DNA of 64,000 bases from a virus. Within the stretch, counting starts at the first letter, position 1, and each line of letters opens with the position of its first letter. Location of the stretch: positions 1 through 64,000 of IMG/VR virus record IMGVR_UViG_3300030419_007010. One strand, 5' to 3'. The notes below the pieces were generated by a model. The model worked only from the letters and a program-made list of their open reading frames with translations. It made no database searches and was not told the DNA's origin. A program made the translations under genes and the position numbers. This document shows, piece by piece, positions 31,661 to 39,929 of the stretch.

Positions 31661-32815
31661 CTAGTCGACGCTAATTACGCTCCAACCGCTGCCATTGTAA
31701 AAGTTTAATTTATTAGTCGTTATATTATAATAAATTTGCCCTGGTGTCGCAGAGCCGCCGGCGTGAATAGCGGCTAAAACGGCGCCGTCAGCGTGTGGTA
31801 ATCTAACAGAACCTGTAAATTCTGTTGAGCCCGTAAATTGTATGTTCGGTCCTCCACCCATCATTTTGCCGACTAGCAAAGAATTTCCGATAGTAACAGA
31901 ACCAGTTACACCAAGATCAGTGGCTGTCTCGATTCCGCCGACATTGAAAATCTTGCCGGAGCCGGAGATATCTCCCCAAATAGTGAGTGGGTGGCTTGCT
32001 CCTGCGTGTGTAGGGTGCGTGCCAATCCCAAGAGTACCAGTTACAGTAGCATTGTTATACACATCTAGAGCATTTCTAATAGTAACAGAGCCAGTTACAC
32101 CAAGGTCGCCTTGCGTTTCGATTCCACCGACATTGAAAATCTTGGCGGAGCCTGATATGTCTCCAATAACGGTAAGCGGGTGTGTAGCCGTGGCGCTTCC
32201 GATGTTTCCGCCGACTAGTGCATTATTTCTCACTGTCACCGAGCCAGTTACACCAAGTGAGCCTTGTGTTTCGATTCCACCGAGATTGAAGATCTTGCCA
32301 GAACCGGATATATCACCCCCAACATGCACGGTGTGAGTCGGTACCTCTGCACCGCCAAAATATGTTTTTTGGTTTTGAACTCTTATAGCATAATTTGAAT
32401 TATAATCGTATAGTAAAAGAGACTTATGCGCAGTAGGACCCCAGCTATAGTGTGAATTATTAACAGTTGATGACAACGCAAGTGCAACATAATTTCCATA
32501 CATGTTTAAGTTGCCCGACATCACAGTATTGCCAGACACGTTAAGATCACCTGCTGTTTCAACGCCTTTAACAAATATTCCTACGCCAGACCCGGAGACA
32601 CGGCCGTCGGCATAATTGGTACCAATATTATAAAAATTACCGTAATTATGTATCGTATTGCCGCTTACTTCTAGAGTGCCTGTGACCAGCATTGAGCCAG
32701 AAACAACTACAGAACCAGTTATTTCTGTTTTTTGCTCGCCCTGCTTGTTCTCTGAGACAATAGAGCCCGTGCCGTAGATTGCTTGTCCTTCTGAACCGGT
32801 TACTATTAATGGCAT
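31661..32815 (-). CDS. Fibre-like repeat protein (shorter of two)
   Basis: 384 residues. It shares with its 1117-aa neighbour a repeated unit of the form GDISGSGKIFN-VGGIET-(5-6 residues)-LGVTGSVTI; I count three clear copies (about 170-310) plus a degenerate one. The repeats are Gly/Ser/Thr-rich beta segments as in trimeric fibre shafts. The C-terminus (QIYYNITTNKLNFYNGSGWS) is a small domain common at fibre ends. Lying between head decoration-type genes and the scaffold gene, it could be a head fibre or a tail fibre. Its start overlaps the 1117-aa gene stop by one base. Confidence 0.7.
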   Translation of the reverse strand: MPLIVTGSEGQAIYGTGSIVSENKQGEQKTEITGSVVVSGSMLVTGTLEVSGNTIHNYGNFYNIGTNYADGRVSGSGVGIFVKGVETAGDLNVSGNTVMSGNLNMYGNYVALALSSTVNNSHYSWGPTAHKSLLLYDYNSNYAIRVQNQKTYFGGAEVPTHTVHVGGDISGSGKIFNLGGIETQGSLGVTGSVTVRNNALVGGNIGSATATHPLTVIGDISGSAKIFNVGGIETQGDLGVTGSVTIRNALDVYNNATVTGTLGIGTHPTHAGASHPLTIWGDISGSGKIFNVGGIETATDLGVTGSVTIGNSLLVGKMMGGGPNIQFTGSTEFTGSVRLPHADGAVLAAIHAGGSATPGQIYYNITTNKLNFYNGSGWSVISVD

Positions 32816-35800
32816 TAGTCTTCGATCTCCTCAAGCATCATTTTATATTTCTTATTTGTCTTGTTATTGATCACAGATAAATATTCTTCTTCCTCAACAA
32901 TTGTCCAATCACCTCTATCATTTTTCAAATGAAGGTCGCCGGTGTAAATGTTTGCCCAGCGCTTAGACTCGGATCCGAGATCAAATGTGTTGTCAGTTCT
33001 TGGCATTACGTTGCCGGCGGTGACTGATCCGGTTACGCCAAGGTCTGCAGCAGTTTCAATACCGCCAAGATTGAAGATCTTACCCGAACCAGATATGTCA
33101 CCGGAAACCATCAAGGGATGAGTTACAGATGCAGCGGCGGCATAGCCAATTTGTGCTGAAGTAGCAAACCTTGAGTTACCGTTTATAACACTTGTTCCTA
33201 GAATTGTAGCAGAACCGGTTACGCCAAGACCACCTTGTGTTTCGATCCCGCCCACATTAAAGATCTTACCCGAACCAGATATATCTCCAGCAACAGTTAG
33301 TGCGTGTGACGGCGCAATATTAGATAATCCTACTTTCCCATCTCGGATCCATAAAGGAAAAGTTGTATCATTATAATCATATATACGAAGGTCTCTGGAG
33401 GTGGTAGTAAGCGTATAATGTGCTATTGTGGACGTAAGATACAGCGACGAGGCCCCGCCGCCCTGGATATACATACTCCCGTGACTGTACATGCTCCCGG
33501 AAGATATAACATTGTGTCTGGAAATTATTGAACCGGTTACTCCAAGCTCGCCTTGTGTCTCGATTCCGCCAGTGTTCAGGATCTTACCGGAGCCTGATAT
33601 ATCGCCGGCGACAGTTAATGTATGAGTAGGTGTGGTAGTGCCAACGGCTAACATAGAAGAAAAATATGAGTTAGCAGTACTTTGTATAGCCGCGGCAGAA
33701 GTTGTTCCTCTAATTGTGACAGAGCCTGTTACACCTAAATCACCTTGCGTTTCGATCCCGCCGACATTTAAAATCTTGCCGGAACCGGAGATATCTCCAG
33801 TGACAGTTAATGTCGCGCCGACCGTGAGTGGGGCGTATATTCCTCCATACAGATAAGCCGGTCCCCTTACGATCATTGAACCAGTTACACCAAGCGCGCC
33901 GTGAGTTTCAACCCCTCCATAAATCAGAGCGCGACCGGAACCTGAAATGTCTCCAGCAACGGTTAAAGCGTGGGTCGCAAATCGATTGTTTACTGCAAGA
34001 TAGCCGCTGGTGGTTAATGTGCCAGTGACTTGATGATTGTCCGCCGCGTTATCGCCAAATTTTGTAGAGCCGCTGACACCTAAGCCCCCTGCAGTTTCGA
34101 TGCCGGCCATATTAAAGATCTTTCCGGATCCTGATAAGTCGCCAACTATGGTTACAGGATGTGTCACAGTCGCCGAGGCGGCGTTGTCCCCAAGAACGAC
34201 CTTGCCATCTCGCGTTAAGAAGGGATAGTTAGTGTTGCCGGCACTTTTATCTGTTAAGTAAAAAGTTCTGTTTGCCTGATTAAACTCAAAGAGAGTGTTT
34301 TGTGCAGAAGAGGTTGTTCTGAAGAAGATTGGTGATGCCCGAGACTCGATCCTCTGAGATGTATACAAAACACCAGTGTGAAAAGTCGCATTTGCGAACT
34401 CGGCGTTTCCGGAAACTATCAAGTCATCATTTACAGAAACTGGTTCGTTTGCTATTATTCTACCGGTAAACGTATGTGTGTCGTCGTTGGTATTACCAAA
34501 TGTTGTAGAGCCGCTCTTGTGTAGCGTAGTGGAAACAACCGTATGATTATGCTCTGTAGTGTGGAATTGTTCGGCATAAACGTTTCCACTTACATATACT
34601 GAACCAGAGAACTGATGGACATCTGACGCGTCGTCTCCAAATTTTGTTGCTCCTGCCAATGTAGTGCTACCAGAAACATTTAGCACTCCTTCTGAAACTA
34701 GACCAGTTTTAGATTGTATTGTTGCGCTGGAACTAAGATAAGCTGCAACTCCAATGAGCTTGTCCGCGGAAATCAGTGTCATGCCGGTGCCGGCGGCATA
34801 TTGTATATAAGCTACCCCGCCAGCATAATGCTGGGCGCTCGTTCCTAGGAAACGAATATAAGTATCATCAGTTTCCTTATGTCTAATATATGATGAAACT
34901 TCAAGATCTCCATCTATATAAACATTGCCAGTATGTTCAGCAATTCCTCTGAATAACGCGGACCCAGTTACACCAAGATTTCCTTGCGTTTCGATCCCGC
35001 CGACATTTAGAATCTTGCCAGAGCCAGATACATCTCCCAGTGTTTTTATTGAGCCAGTTACACCAAGATTTCCTTGCGTTTCGATCCCGCCGACATTTAG
35101 AATCTTGGCGGAGCCTGATATATCTCCCGTTACTGTCAAGGCATGAGTAGGTAAGTTAATACTATTGATAGCGACATACCCGTCATACATAGACAGCGGA
35201 TATCCTACTGCGACGGATCCGTTCTCGCTGGAAAAATTAATCAAACGTAGTCCGCGAGGGGATGATGGGGTCCATCTAAAGTCAGTATTGGAGGAACTTA
35301 GCCGTACAGGAACAGTGTCATTGATGATTAGGCCACCATTGAATGTGTGAGTGTCAGTTCCGTCACTTCCGAATGTTGTAGATCCCCTAATGGTAGCAGA
35401 GCCTGTCGCACCAAGATCTCCCTGTGTTTCGATCCCGCCGACATTTAAGATCTTGCCAGAGCCTGATATGTCGCCGTGAACAGTTAGTGCGTGAGTTGAA
35501 GCTATATTTTCAGCCCATGTGCCGCTTACTGAAATATTTCCTCCAGTATAAATGCTGCCACTAAATATGTGCTGGTCTCCGGGGCTATCGCCGAACGCTG
35601 TTGATCCGCTCTTCGCTATATGAGTAGTTGTAACAGTGTGATTATGAACTGTGGTATTTAATTCTTCAGCATACAAAGCGCCGCTGACATATAAACTACC
35701 GGTAAATTCATGAACATCTGCAGGAGTTAAGCCAAATACTGTTGAGCCTCCCGAACCGTTGCCATACATTATAGAAGATATAGTATCGGTATAACTTAAT

Positions 35801-36168
35801 TTTTGCCAAACACTGCCAGATGTGGAACCTGAAGTGTAAGTGAATACAACAAAGTCGCTTATTCTCCAAGTATCTTCATTATCCACGGGAGTGGTGCCAG
35901 CCGCAGAGACCTTCCAAAAATCGCCAACCGTTGCAGTTAGATTAGTCGTGGCATGGTAACCGCCAAGCTCATTTGGCGCCCTTTGTAAAACATTACCTGA
36001 TGGAAAAAGTCTTGTACAATTATGGGCTGCCCATGGATTTGAGCCATCACCATTAACGCCGGTCCAGCCCGGGCCAGGGTTAGCTAAAGTTCCGCTATTG
36101 GTGCTTGCGTTCCAATAGCCTTTGAACCGGCCAACTCCTAAAAATACTGGTAAATCTGGATATCCCAC
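32815..36168 (-). CDS. Large fibre-like repeat protein
   Basis: 1117 residues with about nine copies of the unit GDISGSGKILN-VGGIET-x-LGVTGS spread from about 230 to 1050, separated by variable segments of 25-90 residues. The N-terminal ~130 residues (IFLGVGRFKGYWNAS-type beginning and an Ala/Gly-rich region) differ and may be the virion attachment part. The C-terminus (TDNTFDLGSESKRWANIYTG then DLHLKNDRGDWTIVEEEEYL) is a head-domain pattern seen in many marine phage fibres. The start is GTG at 36168 with GGGAA about 9 bases upstream. At DNA level some copies are nearly identical, so the gene can be expected to gain or lose repeats by recombination. Confidence 0.75.
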   Translation of the reverse strand: MGYPDLPVFLGVGRFKGYWNASTNSGTLANPGPGWTGVNGDGSNPWAAHNCTRLFPSGNVLQRAPNELGGYHATTNLTATVGDFWKVSAAGTTPVDNEDTWRISDFVVFTYTSGSTSGSVWQKLSYTDTISSIMYGNGSGGSTVFGLTPADVHEFTGSLYVSGALYAEELNTTVHNHTVTTTHIAKSGSTAFGDSPGDQHIFSGSIYTGGNISVSGTWAENIASTHALTVHGDISGSGKILNVGGIETQGDLGATGSATIRGSTTFGSDGTDTHTFNGGLIINDTVPVRLSSSNTDFRWTPSSPRGLRLINFSSENGSVAVGYPLSMYDGYVAINSINLPTHALTVTGDISGSAKILNVGGIETQGNLGVTGSIKTLGDVSGSGKILNVGGIETQGNLGVTGSALFRGIAEHTGNVYIDGDLEVSSYIRHKETDDTYIRFLGTSAQHYAGGVAYIQYAAGTGMTLISADKLIGVAAYLSSSATIQSKTGLVSEGVLNVSGSTTLAGATKFGDDASDVHQFSGSVYVSGNVYAEQFHTTEHNHTVVSTTLHKSGSTTFGNTNDDTHTFTGRIIANEPVSVNDDLIVSGNAEFANATFHTGVLYTSQRIESRASPIFFRTTSSAQNTLFEFNQANRTFYLTDKSAGNTNYPFLTRDGKVVLGDNAASATVTHPVTIVGDLSGSGKIFNMAGIETAGGLGVSGSTKFGDNAADNHQVTGTLTTSGYLAVNNRFATHALTVAGDISGSGRALIYGGVETHGALGVTGSMIVRGPAYLYGGIYAPLTVGATLTVTGDISGSGKILNVGGIETQGDLGVTGSVTIRGTTSAAAIQSTANSYFSSMLAVGTTTPTHTLTVAGDISGSGKILNTGGIETQGELGVTGSIISRHNVISSGSMYSHGSMYIQGGGASSLYLTSTIAHYTLTTTSRDLRIYDYNDTTFPLWIRDGKVGLSNIAPSHALTVAGDISGSGKIFNVGGIETQGGLGVTGSATILGTSVINGNSRFATSAQIGYAAAASVTHPLMVSGDISGSGKIFNLGGIETAADLGVTGSVTAGNVMPRTDNTFDLGSESKRWANIYTGDLHLKNDRGDWTIVEEEEYLSVINNKTNKKYKMMLEEIED
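34964..35107 (-). repeat. Exact tandem repeat within the large fibre gene
   Basis: 54 bases at 34964-35017 recur identically at 35054-35107, an offset of 90 bases (30 codons), encoding two successive GGIETQGNLGVTGS units. More diverged copies occur throughout 31.9-35.5 kb. Confidence 0.85.
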
Positions 36169-36185
36169 TTATTGTTCCCGCTTAA

Positions 36186-36689
36186 TTAATCCATTCCATA
36201 GTACTCAATAATAACTGTCAGAGTACCAGAGGTTGAATTAGTTGTACCATTCCCGCTGCCGGCATTACAAATATACACATATTGATCAGAAGTTCCATTT
36301 CTTACAGTATCTCTGCAAATCCACACTTCCTTTGGATCGTTTTTTAAATCAATATCTTCAGCGCTGGCGCTGTCTGTGCTGTCAGTATTGGATACGCCAG
36401 CACCTAATATTTCCGTTCCAGAAGAAATGCTAGAATCGGCCGCTGTACCAGACGTAGCAGATAATTGAATATTTACCGAGTGTGTTGATAGATTACTAGC
36501 CGTCTTTACTGCTGCAGCGACAGTTGTTATGATGGCTCCGGCAGGAATTTTAACATCAGCTAACTCAACTATAACTGTATTATCGCCACTGTGTGCATAT
36601 CTAATATCTTGATCAACCGATATAATATGTTTTCCTATACCAACGGATAGATCTGGTGTTGATGTTCTGCTCGGTGTAAACTTTGCCAT
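36186..36689 (-). CDS. Probable virion protein, unknown
   Basis: 167 residues, no recognised family. It is beta-rich and Ser/Thr/Asn-rich (STPDLSVGIGKHIISVDQDI at the start; GTLTVIIEYYGMD at the end), as expected for a decoration or small structural protein. Start and stop overlap neighbours by one base or lie within 20 bases, so it belongs to the head operon. The ATG at 36689 overlaps the previous stop as TAATG. Confidence 0.55.
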   Translation of the reverse strand: MAKFTPSRTSTPDLSVGIGKHIISVDQDIRYAHSGDNTVIVELADVKIPAGAIITTVAAAVKTASNLSTHSVNIQLSATSGTAADSSISSGTEILGAGVSNTDSTDSASAEDIDLKNDPKEVWICRDTVRNGTSDQYVYICNAGSGNGTTNSTSGTLTVIIEYYGMD

Positions 36690-37126
36690 TATACTTCTTT
36701 CCCATCTACAACGAGGGTGTCAAGGCCCGCGCCGGTCATGTAGTTGTCGTCCATCTCGCCAGTTTCTATACTGGTTAACTCGGCCACGACTTCATATGCG
36801 CCGTTGTTACCTTGAGAAGTAATATAAATTTCCTTGCACTTAACATTAAATGTGATCGAATCTCTATCTTCAGTGAGAGTAACATAATGCAGTCCGTTGA
36901 AAACTTTTGCCTCTGCTTTGTCTGCAAAATGAATTCTTAAGTCGACAGCAGATTTATTAATAACTGTTACTGATTTTGCAATATAAGGAAAAGTAATTTT
37001 ATTTTGTACGTTATTGTCAATATCGGTTGAGCCGGTCATATATGGTTTACCAGAAACTTGATAAGAACCTACATTTGAAATTCCCGGAAGATAAGATTGA
37101 AAACGATTATTGCCTGTGTTTGCCAT
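36689..37126 (-). CDS. Probable head decoration-like virion protein
   Basis: 145 residues. The N-terminus (NNRFQSYLPGISNVGSYQVS then GKPYMTGS) followed by VQNKITFPYIAKSVTVINKS is a pattern I know from uncharacterised but virion-associated small proteins in marine T4-like phages, usually near the capsid gene. The rest is beta-rich with a likely single sandwich. The role (capsid decoration or fibre base) is inferred from context between bS21 and the fibre genes. AGGAG site before the ATG. Confidence 0.55.
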   Translation of the reverse strand: MANTGNNRFQSYLPGISNVGSYQVSGKPYMTGSTDIDNNVQNKITFPYIAKSVTVINKSAVDLRIHFADKAEAKVFNGLHYVTLTEDRDSITFNVKCKEIYITSQGNNGAYEVVAELTSIETGEMDDNYMTGAGLDTLVVDGKEV

Positions 37127-37146
37127 TTTTTTCTCCTAACACACTA

Positions 37147-37383
37147 TTAAGTATACTTAATTTGTAGTTTTTTTCTTCTTTGAGCTTCAGCTTTTCTAAC
37201 ATTTTGAAGCTTTTTTAATTTTGCTCTTCGTCTCTTCTTTGAAGGCTTCTCGAAAAACATTTTTTCTTTGTATCTTTCAATGACTTTTTCTTTTTTAACT
37301 TTTTTAATAAATTTTTTAATTAATCTGCTGGTGTTTCCGCCAACTTCTTTTAAAGAAACCTCAACATGTACTGGTTTAGCCAT
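37147..37383 (-). CDS. rpsU: Phage-encoded ribosomal protein bS21
   Basis: 78 residues, the family length. The bS21 pattern is clear: an N-terminal strand (VHVEVSLKEVGG), a first helix rich in Lys (RLIKKFIKKVKKEKVIERYK), the hallmark F-F-E-K-P-S-x-x-R-R-R-A-K (43-55, compare F/Y-E-K-P-T-x-x-R-x-R-K in cellular bS21), and a basic C-terminal helix. bS21 binds the 30S platform near the anti-Shine-Dalgarno region and aids initiation. Phage copies are known in aquatic phages and may bias host ribosomes towards phage mRNA. It is unusual in lying within the head operon, between a leader-type protein and virion genes. Confidence 0.85.
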   Translation of the reverse strand: MAKPVHVEVSLKEVGGNTSRLIKKFIKKVKKEKVIERYKEKMFFEKPSKKRRRAKLKKLQNVRKAEAQRRKKLQIKYT

Positions 37384-37395
37384 TGTTTTTCCTTT

Positions 37396-37815
37396 TTAAA
37401 TTAAGTGCTTCCACTTGCCATTAGCAAGATTCAAAATACCGTCGATATTTACTCCGGGATCTTCAGCGCTTTGGCCGCCAAGTGGCCCTTTTCCTGGTGC
37501 ATCTGGGGGGAGGTCGTTTCTATCGATTCCCTCGAATACATTTACTCCAGTTACTTTTGTTGATTCGTTAAGTTTGCGAATCCTTTCCTGTCTTTCTGCT
37601 TCAGCCTTCTCTTCTAAAATTCTTAGCTTCTCTTGCTTCTCGGTATCATCTGGCTTGGTTTTGATCGTGACACCTTCTGTCACAACTCTTCTAGTCTCTA
37701 AACCAGAAACAACTTCGGTAATAATTCCAGATAAAACACCGTCTTCAAAAATGCATTCTTTAATACACTCTTTAATTAAAGGCTTAAGTACTTGTTTTAA
37801 TTCATTTTTCTTCAT
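37396..37815 (-). CDS. Small protein with helical leader, possible prohead core protein
   Basis: 139 residues. The N-terminal helix (MKKNELKQVLKPLIKECIKE) is related in style to the MxITKxxLxxIIKEE leaders and contains two I-K-E triplets. A charged coiled coil follows (about 57-85), then a Pro/Gly-rich tail. I recall similar starts in marine phage proteins near the prohead protease. A core or internal head protein is the most likely role, but it is inference from leader and position. AAAGGATAACA precedes the ATG. Confidence 0.5.
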   Translation of the reverse strand: MKKNELKQVLKPLIKECIKECIFEDGVLSGIITEVVSGLETRRVVTEGVTIKTKPDDTEKQEKLRILEEKAEAERQERIRKLNESTKVTGVNVFEGIDRNDLPPDAPGKGPLGGQSAEDPGVNIDGILNLANGKWKHLI

Positions 37816-37825
37816 TGTTATCCTT

Positions 37826-38914
37826 TCATGGAGCGGGGAAGGCCCCTGCTCGAATCCTGTCGCTCACAGCCGCAGCATTCTCCTCGCCGGAAGTTTTTAA
37901 AACGTTATCTTTTTTTGCTATAGCATTAAGCACATCTTGCAGCTTTAGAGGATCAAGAAGATCACGCGTGTGTAAACTATGTAGAGCGTTTCCTACAGCC
38001 TTTGCAAGATCTGCAGAACGCTGGGGGCTGTCGTCGGCGCTATATTTTTCAAATGCTTTTAATAGGAGAGCCGTTACAGCTTTGCGCTCACCTTTTGTCC
38101 AGCCGCCATGGCCGACTGGCTCGGAACCTAGCGCTCCCTTGAGGCGATCAAGAATTCCCTCTTGGTATATCTTTTCTTCGGAAAAATGTCTCGTCTGCCA
38201 ATCATCTCGAAGGTCCTCCACTTTTGTCTTCAGCCAGTCGATGAGTTCGTGATTCCCCCCAACACCAGTTTTTAAAAGATCGCCGGCCGTTTTGATCGCC
38301 GCGGCGGGACTCTCTTTCTCTAAGTCATTGATAGTTTTGGTAACCTCTTCAAATTGTTTGTTATAGGCCTGAACTCTGGCTTTAATTTTAGCGTCGTACT
38401 CGGGGTTTGGTGGATAATCTTTCCAACTCTCTAATACGGCTGATGTCTCTTCTTTAATGATTCTTGCCAATTCTTCTTTGGTGATATTCATTTTGGATTC
38501 TTGCTGGGTGGATTCGTTATAACGGGTCCAGATGGGCCTCGGGCGGTCTTGGCGACGTTGGTGGAGGTAGGGGCTCGGTCGGTCTCCGGAGAGGCGCCAT
38601 GTGTTTCTGATGCTTTCGGCGGCCTTTCGCGCCTTTTCGGCGAAGTCGCCTTTGATGCGCATGGCGTTGATGCAATCCATATGCTTTTTTAGAAGGGCTG
38701 ACTCTAGCGGACTTCCGGGTGGTAAATCCAGGAGGCCGGCGTCCTTGAACTCGTTGGCCAATTGCTCAAAGCACTTCTCCCGGGCCTGGATGGACATGGT
38801 GTTATATTTCGGGTGAGGGTGCTCCTTCTTCGCGCGTAGCCGCCACCGCGGTGGATTTGAATTATTTATCTCTTCTCTAATGATTTGTTCCAGTTGTTCT
38901 CTTGTAATTCCCAT
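37826..38914 (-). CDS. Two-leader fusion protein, candidate internal head protein
   Basis: 362 residues. It starts MGITREQLEQIIREEI and a second leader (MNITKEELARIIKEET) begins at residue 142 (ATG at 38491), so the protein is two leader-bearing units fused in frame. The first unit (about 16-141) is Arg/Pro-rich and its DNA is clearly GC-richer (by hand count about 58% over 38521-38820, against roughly 35-45% around it), suggesting a recently acquired insert. The second unit is mostly helical (LEKESPAAAIKTAGDLLKTG; WTKGERKAVTALLLKAFEKY). No enzymatic family recognised. A shorter 221-aa product from the inner ATG is possible, though no good ribosome site precedes it. It directly precedes the start of the core/bS21 genes and follows the protease gene. 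Confidence 0.6.
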   Translation of the reverse strand: MGITREQLEQIIREEINNSNPPRWRLRAKKEHPHPKYNTMSIQAREKCFEQLANEFKDAGLLDLPPGSPLESALLKKHMDCINAMRIKGDFAEKARKAAESIRNTWRLSGDRPSPYLHQRRQDRPRPIWTRYNESTQQESKMNITKEELARIIKEETSAVLESWKDYPPNPEYDAKIKARVQAYNKQFEEVTKTINDLEKESPAAAIKTAGDLLKTGVGGNHELIDWLKTKVEDLRDDWQTRHFSEEKIYQEGILDRLKGALGSEPVGHGGWTKGERKAVTALLLKAFEKYSADDSPQRSADLAKAVGNALHSLHTRDLLDPLKLQDVLNAIAKKDNVLKTSGEENAAAVSDRIRAGAFPAP

Positions 38915-38916
38915 TG

Positions 38917-39549
38917 TTAATCTCCCAAGATATCATCAAGAACATTGTTGATTCTTTGAGTTTTTGTAGTATTTTGCTGGTTTTCTGCCAGTCCGATAGA
39001 AACTCTACTTCTTGACCCGCCTTCCGGATTCAAGTAAGCCCCTGGCGTTGAAGGTTCCGAAACAATATCAAAGCAAATAAGCTGAAAATCATCTTCAACC
39101 ATTGTTATGCCGTTTGATTCTTTTACTGAACCTAATCCTCTCGAAGAAATTCCTAGTTTTACTCCCGATTGAAGCAAAGCTTTTAATACTTTGCCCGAGG
39201 GGGTATCCAAAACTTCAATTTTGCCCATTACATTATCGCCATCCCACCAAGTTTTCGTAACAAGATGAGAAGCGTTCTTCAAGTTGATAACAGAATCATC
39301 AGGATGATCTAGTTCTCCCAACGATCTTCTTTCTTGAACCGCTCTTTGGTAATTTTCTACTTCTCTCTGCAAAGTTTCTTTACGATAGATTCGACCATTA
39401 CCATTTTTTGTTCCGGCGCGTTGAATCACACCAACAAGATAAACCGATCCGCCATCAACACGACGTTTTTCGTCTTCGGTTAATACAGTTAGATCACAAA
39501 TGCCATCCGGACATAATTGGAAATATTCTTGTAAAAGTGTTTTTGACAT
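38917..39549 (-). CDS. Prohead protease (gp21-like)
   Basis: 210 residues from the ATG at 39549; an in-frame TTG at 39570 lies in a hairpin and is less likely. The fold of herpesvirus-type prohead proteases is seen from VYLVGVIQRAGTKNGNGRIY, catalytic His in GELDHP (H82), VMGKIEVLDTPSGKVLKALL, and the catalytic Ser in LGISSRG (S135 or S136). The C-terminus (about 165-210) is charged and probably removed. It cleaves scaffold, capsid and internal proteins after (I/L)xE in T4; matching sites occur in the capsid protein and in the small leader proteins of this phage. The own N-terminus (SKTLLQEYFQL) has an L-Q-E triplet. Confidence 0.88.
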   Translation of the reverse strand: MSKTLLQEYFQLCPDGICDLTVLTEDEKRRVDGGSVYLVGVIQRAGTKNGNGRIYRKETLQREVENYQRAVQERRSLGELDHPDDSVINLKNASHLVTKTWWDGDNVMGKIEVLDTPSGKVLKALLQSGVKLGISSRGLGSVKESNGITMVEDDFQLICFDIVSEPSTPGAYLNPEGGSRSRVSIGLAENQQNTTKTQRINNVLDDILGD

Positions 39550-39555
39550 AATATT

Positions 39556-39575
39556 AAAAAGCAGGCGCAACCTGC
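39556..39575 (-). terminator. Weak terminator-like hairpin before the protease gene
   Basis: A 5-bp GC stem (GCAGG / CCTGC, 5-base loop) is followed on the coding strand by TTTTT. An alternative pairing GCGCA/TGCGC competes. It lies between the DUF1360-like gene and the protease ATG, so it may only partly reduce read-through. Confidence 0.4.
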
Positions 39576-39584
39576 GCGAGCTAG

Positions 39585-39929
39585 CTACCCTTGCAACAGC
39601 GTCTTACTTCTGGCCTGTTTTGGCGTCTCATTCTTTATCCTCTCTATTTTTATTCCACAATCTCCAAAAACCATATTCAATATATATGAAGTTCCGGAGC
39701 TTATGCATCCCAAAAGGAGCGCATTTACTAAATTATATTCAAAACTAAATAGTTCCGTTAAGTTACTAATTCCCAAAAGAAATACACCAACCCAAAAGCC
39801 CATGCACATGGGACATTCAAACAGTTCACCCATTTTTCCTTTAGTTGGCCTTATAGAATTGAAAATCTTTCCATAAACTAATATTTGAGTCATGCCGTAA
39901 GCGCAAAGAATAAAATAGATTAAATCCAA
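39585..39929 (-). CDS. Small membrane protein, DUF1360-like
   Basis: 114 residues. Two or three hydrophobic segments (about 2-17, 46-60 and 68-85). The stretch GELFECPMCMGFWVGVFLLG (about 36-55) with the C-x-x-C-x-G-F-W pattern resembles DUF1360 proteins found in phages and Gram-positive bacteria. Function unknown. The start is TTG at 39929, supported by a strong GGAGG site 7 bases upstream; overlap with the previous stop indicates coupling. Located unusually in the head operon between the portal-side genes and the protease. Confidence 0.6.
   Translation of the reverse strand: MDLIYFILCAYGMTQILVYGKIFNSIRPTKGKMGELFECPMCMGFWVGVFLLGISNLTELFSFEYNLVNALLLGCISSGTSYILNMVFGDCGIKIERIKNETPKQARSKTLLQG

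Noticed and set aside
31842-35150. CRISPR-like spaced repeats
   Set aside because: The repeats are in-frame codons of fibre shafts with diverged copies and variable protein-coding spacing, not uniform repeats and spacers; no cas genes are present.
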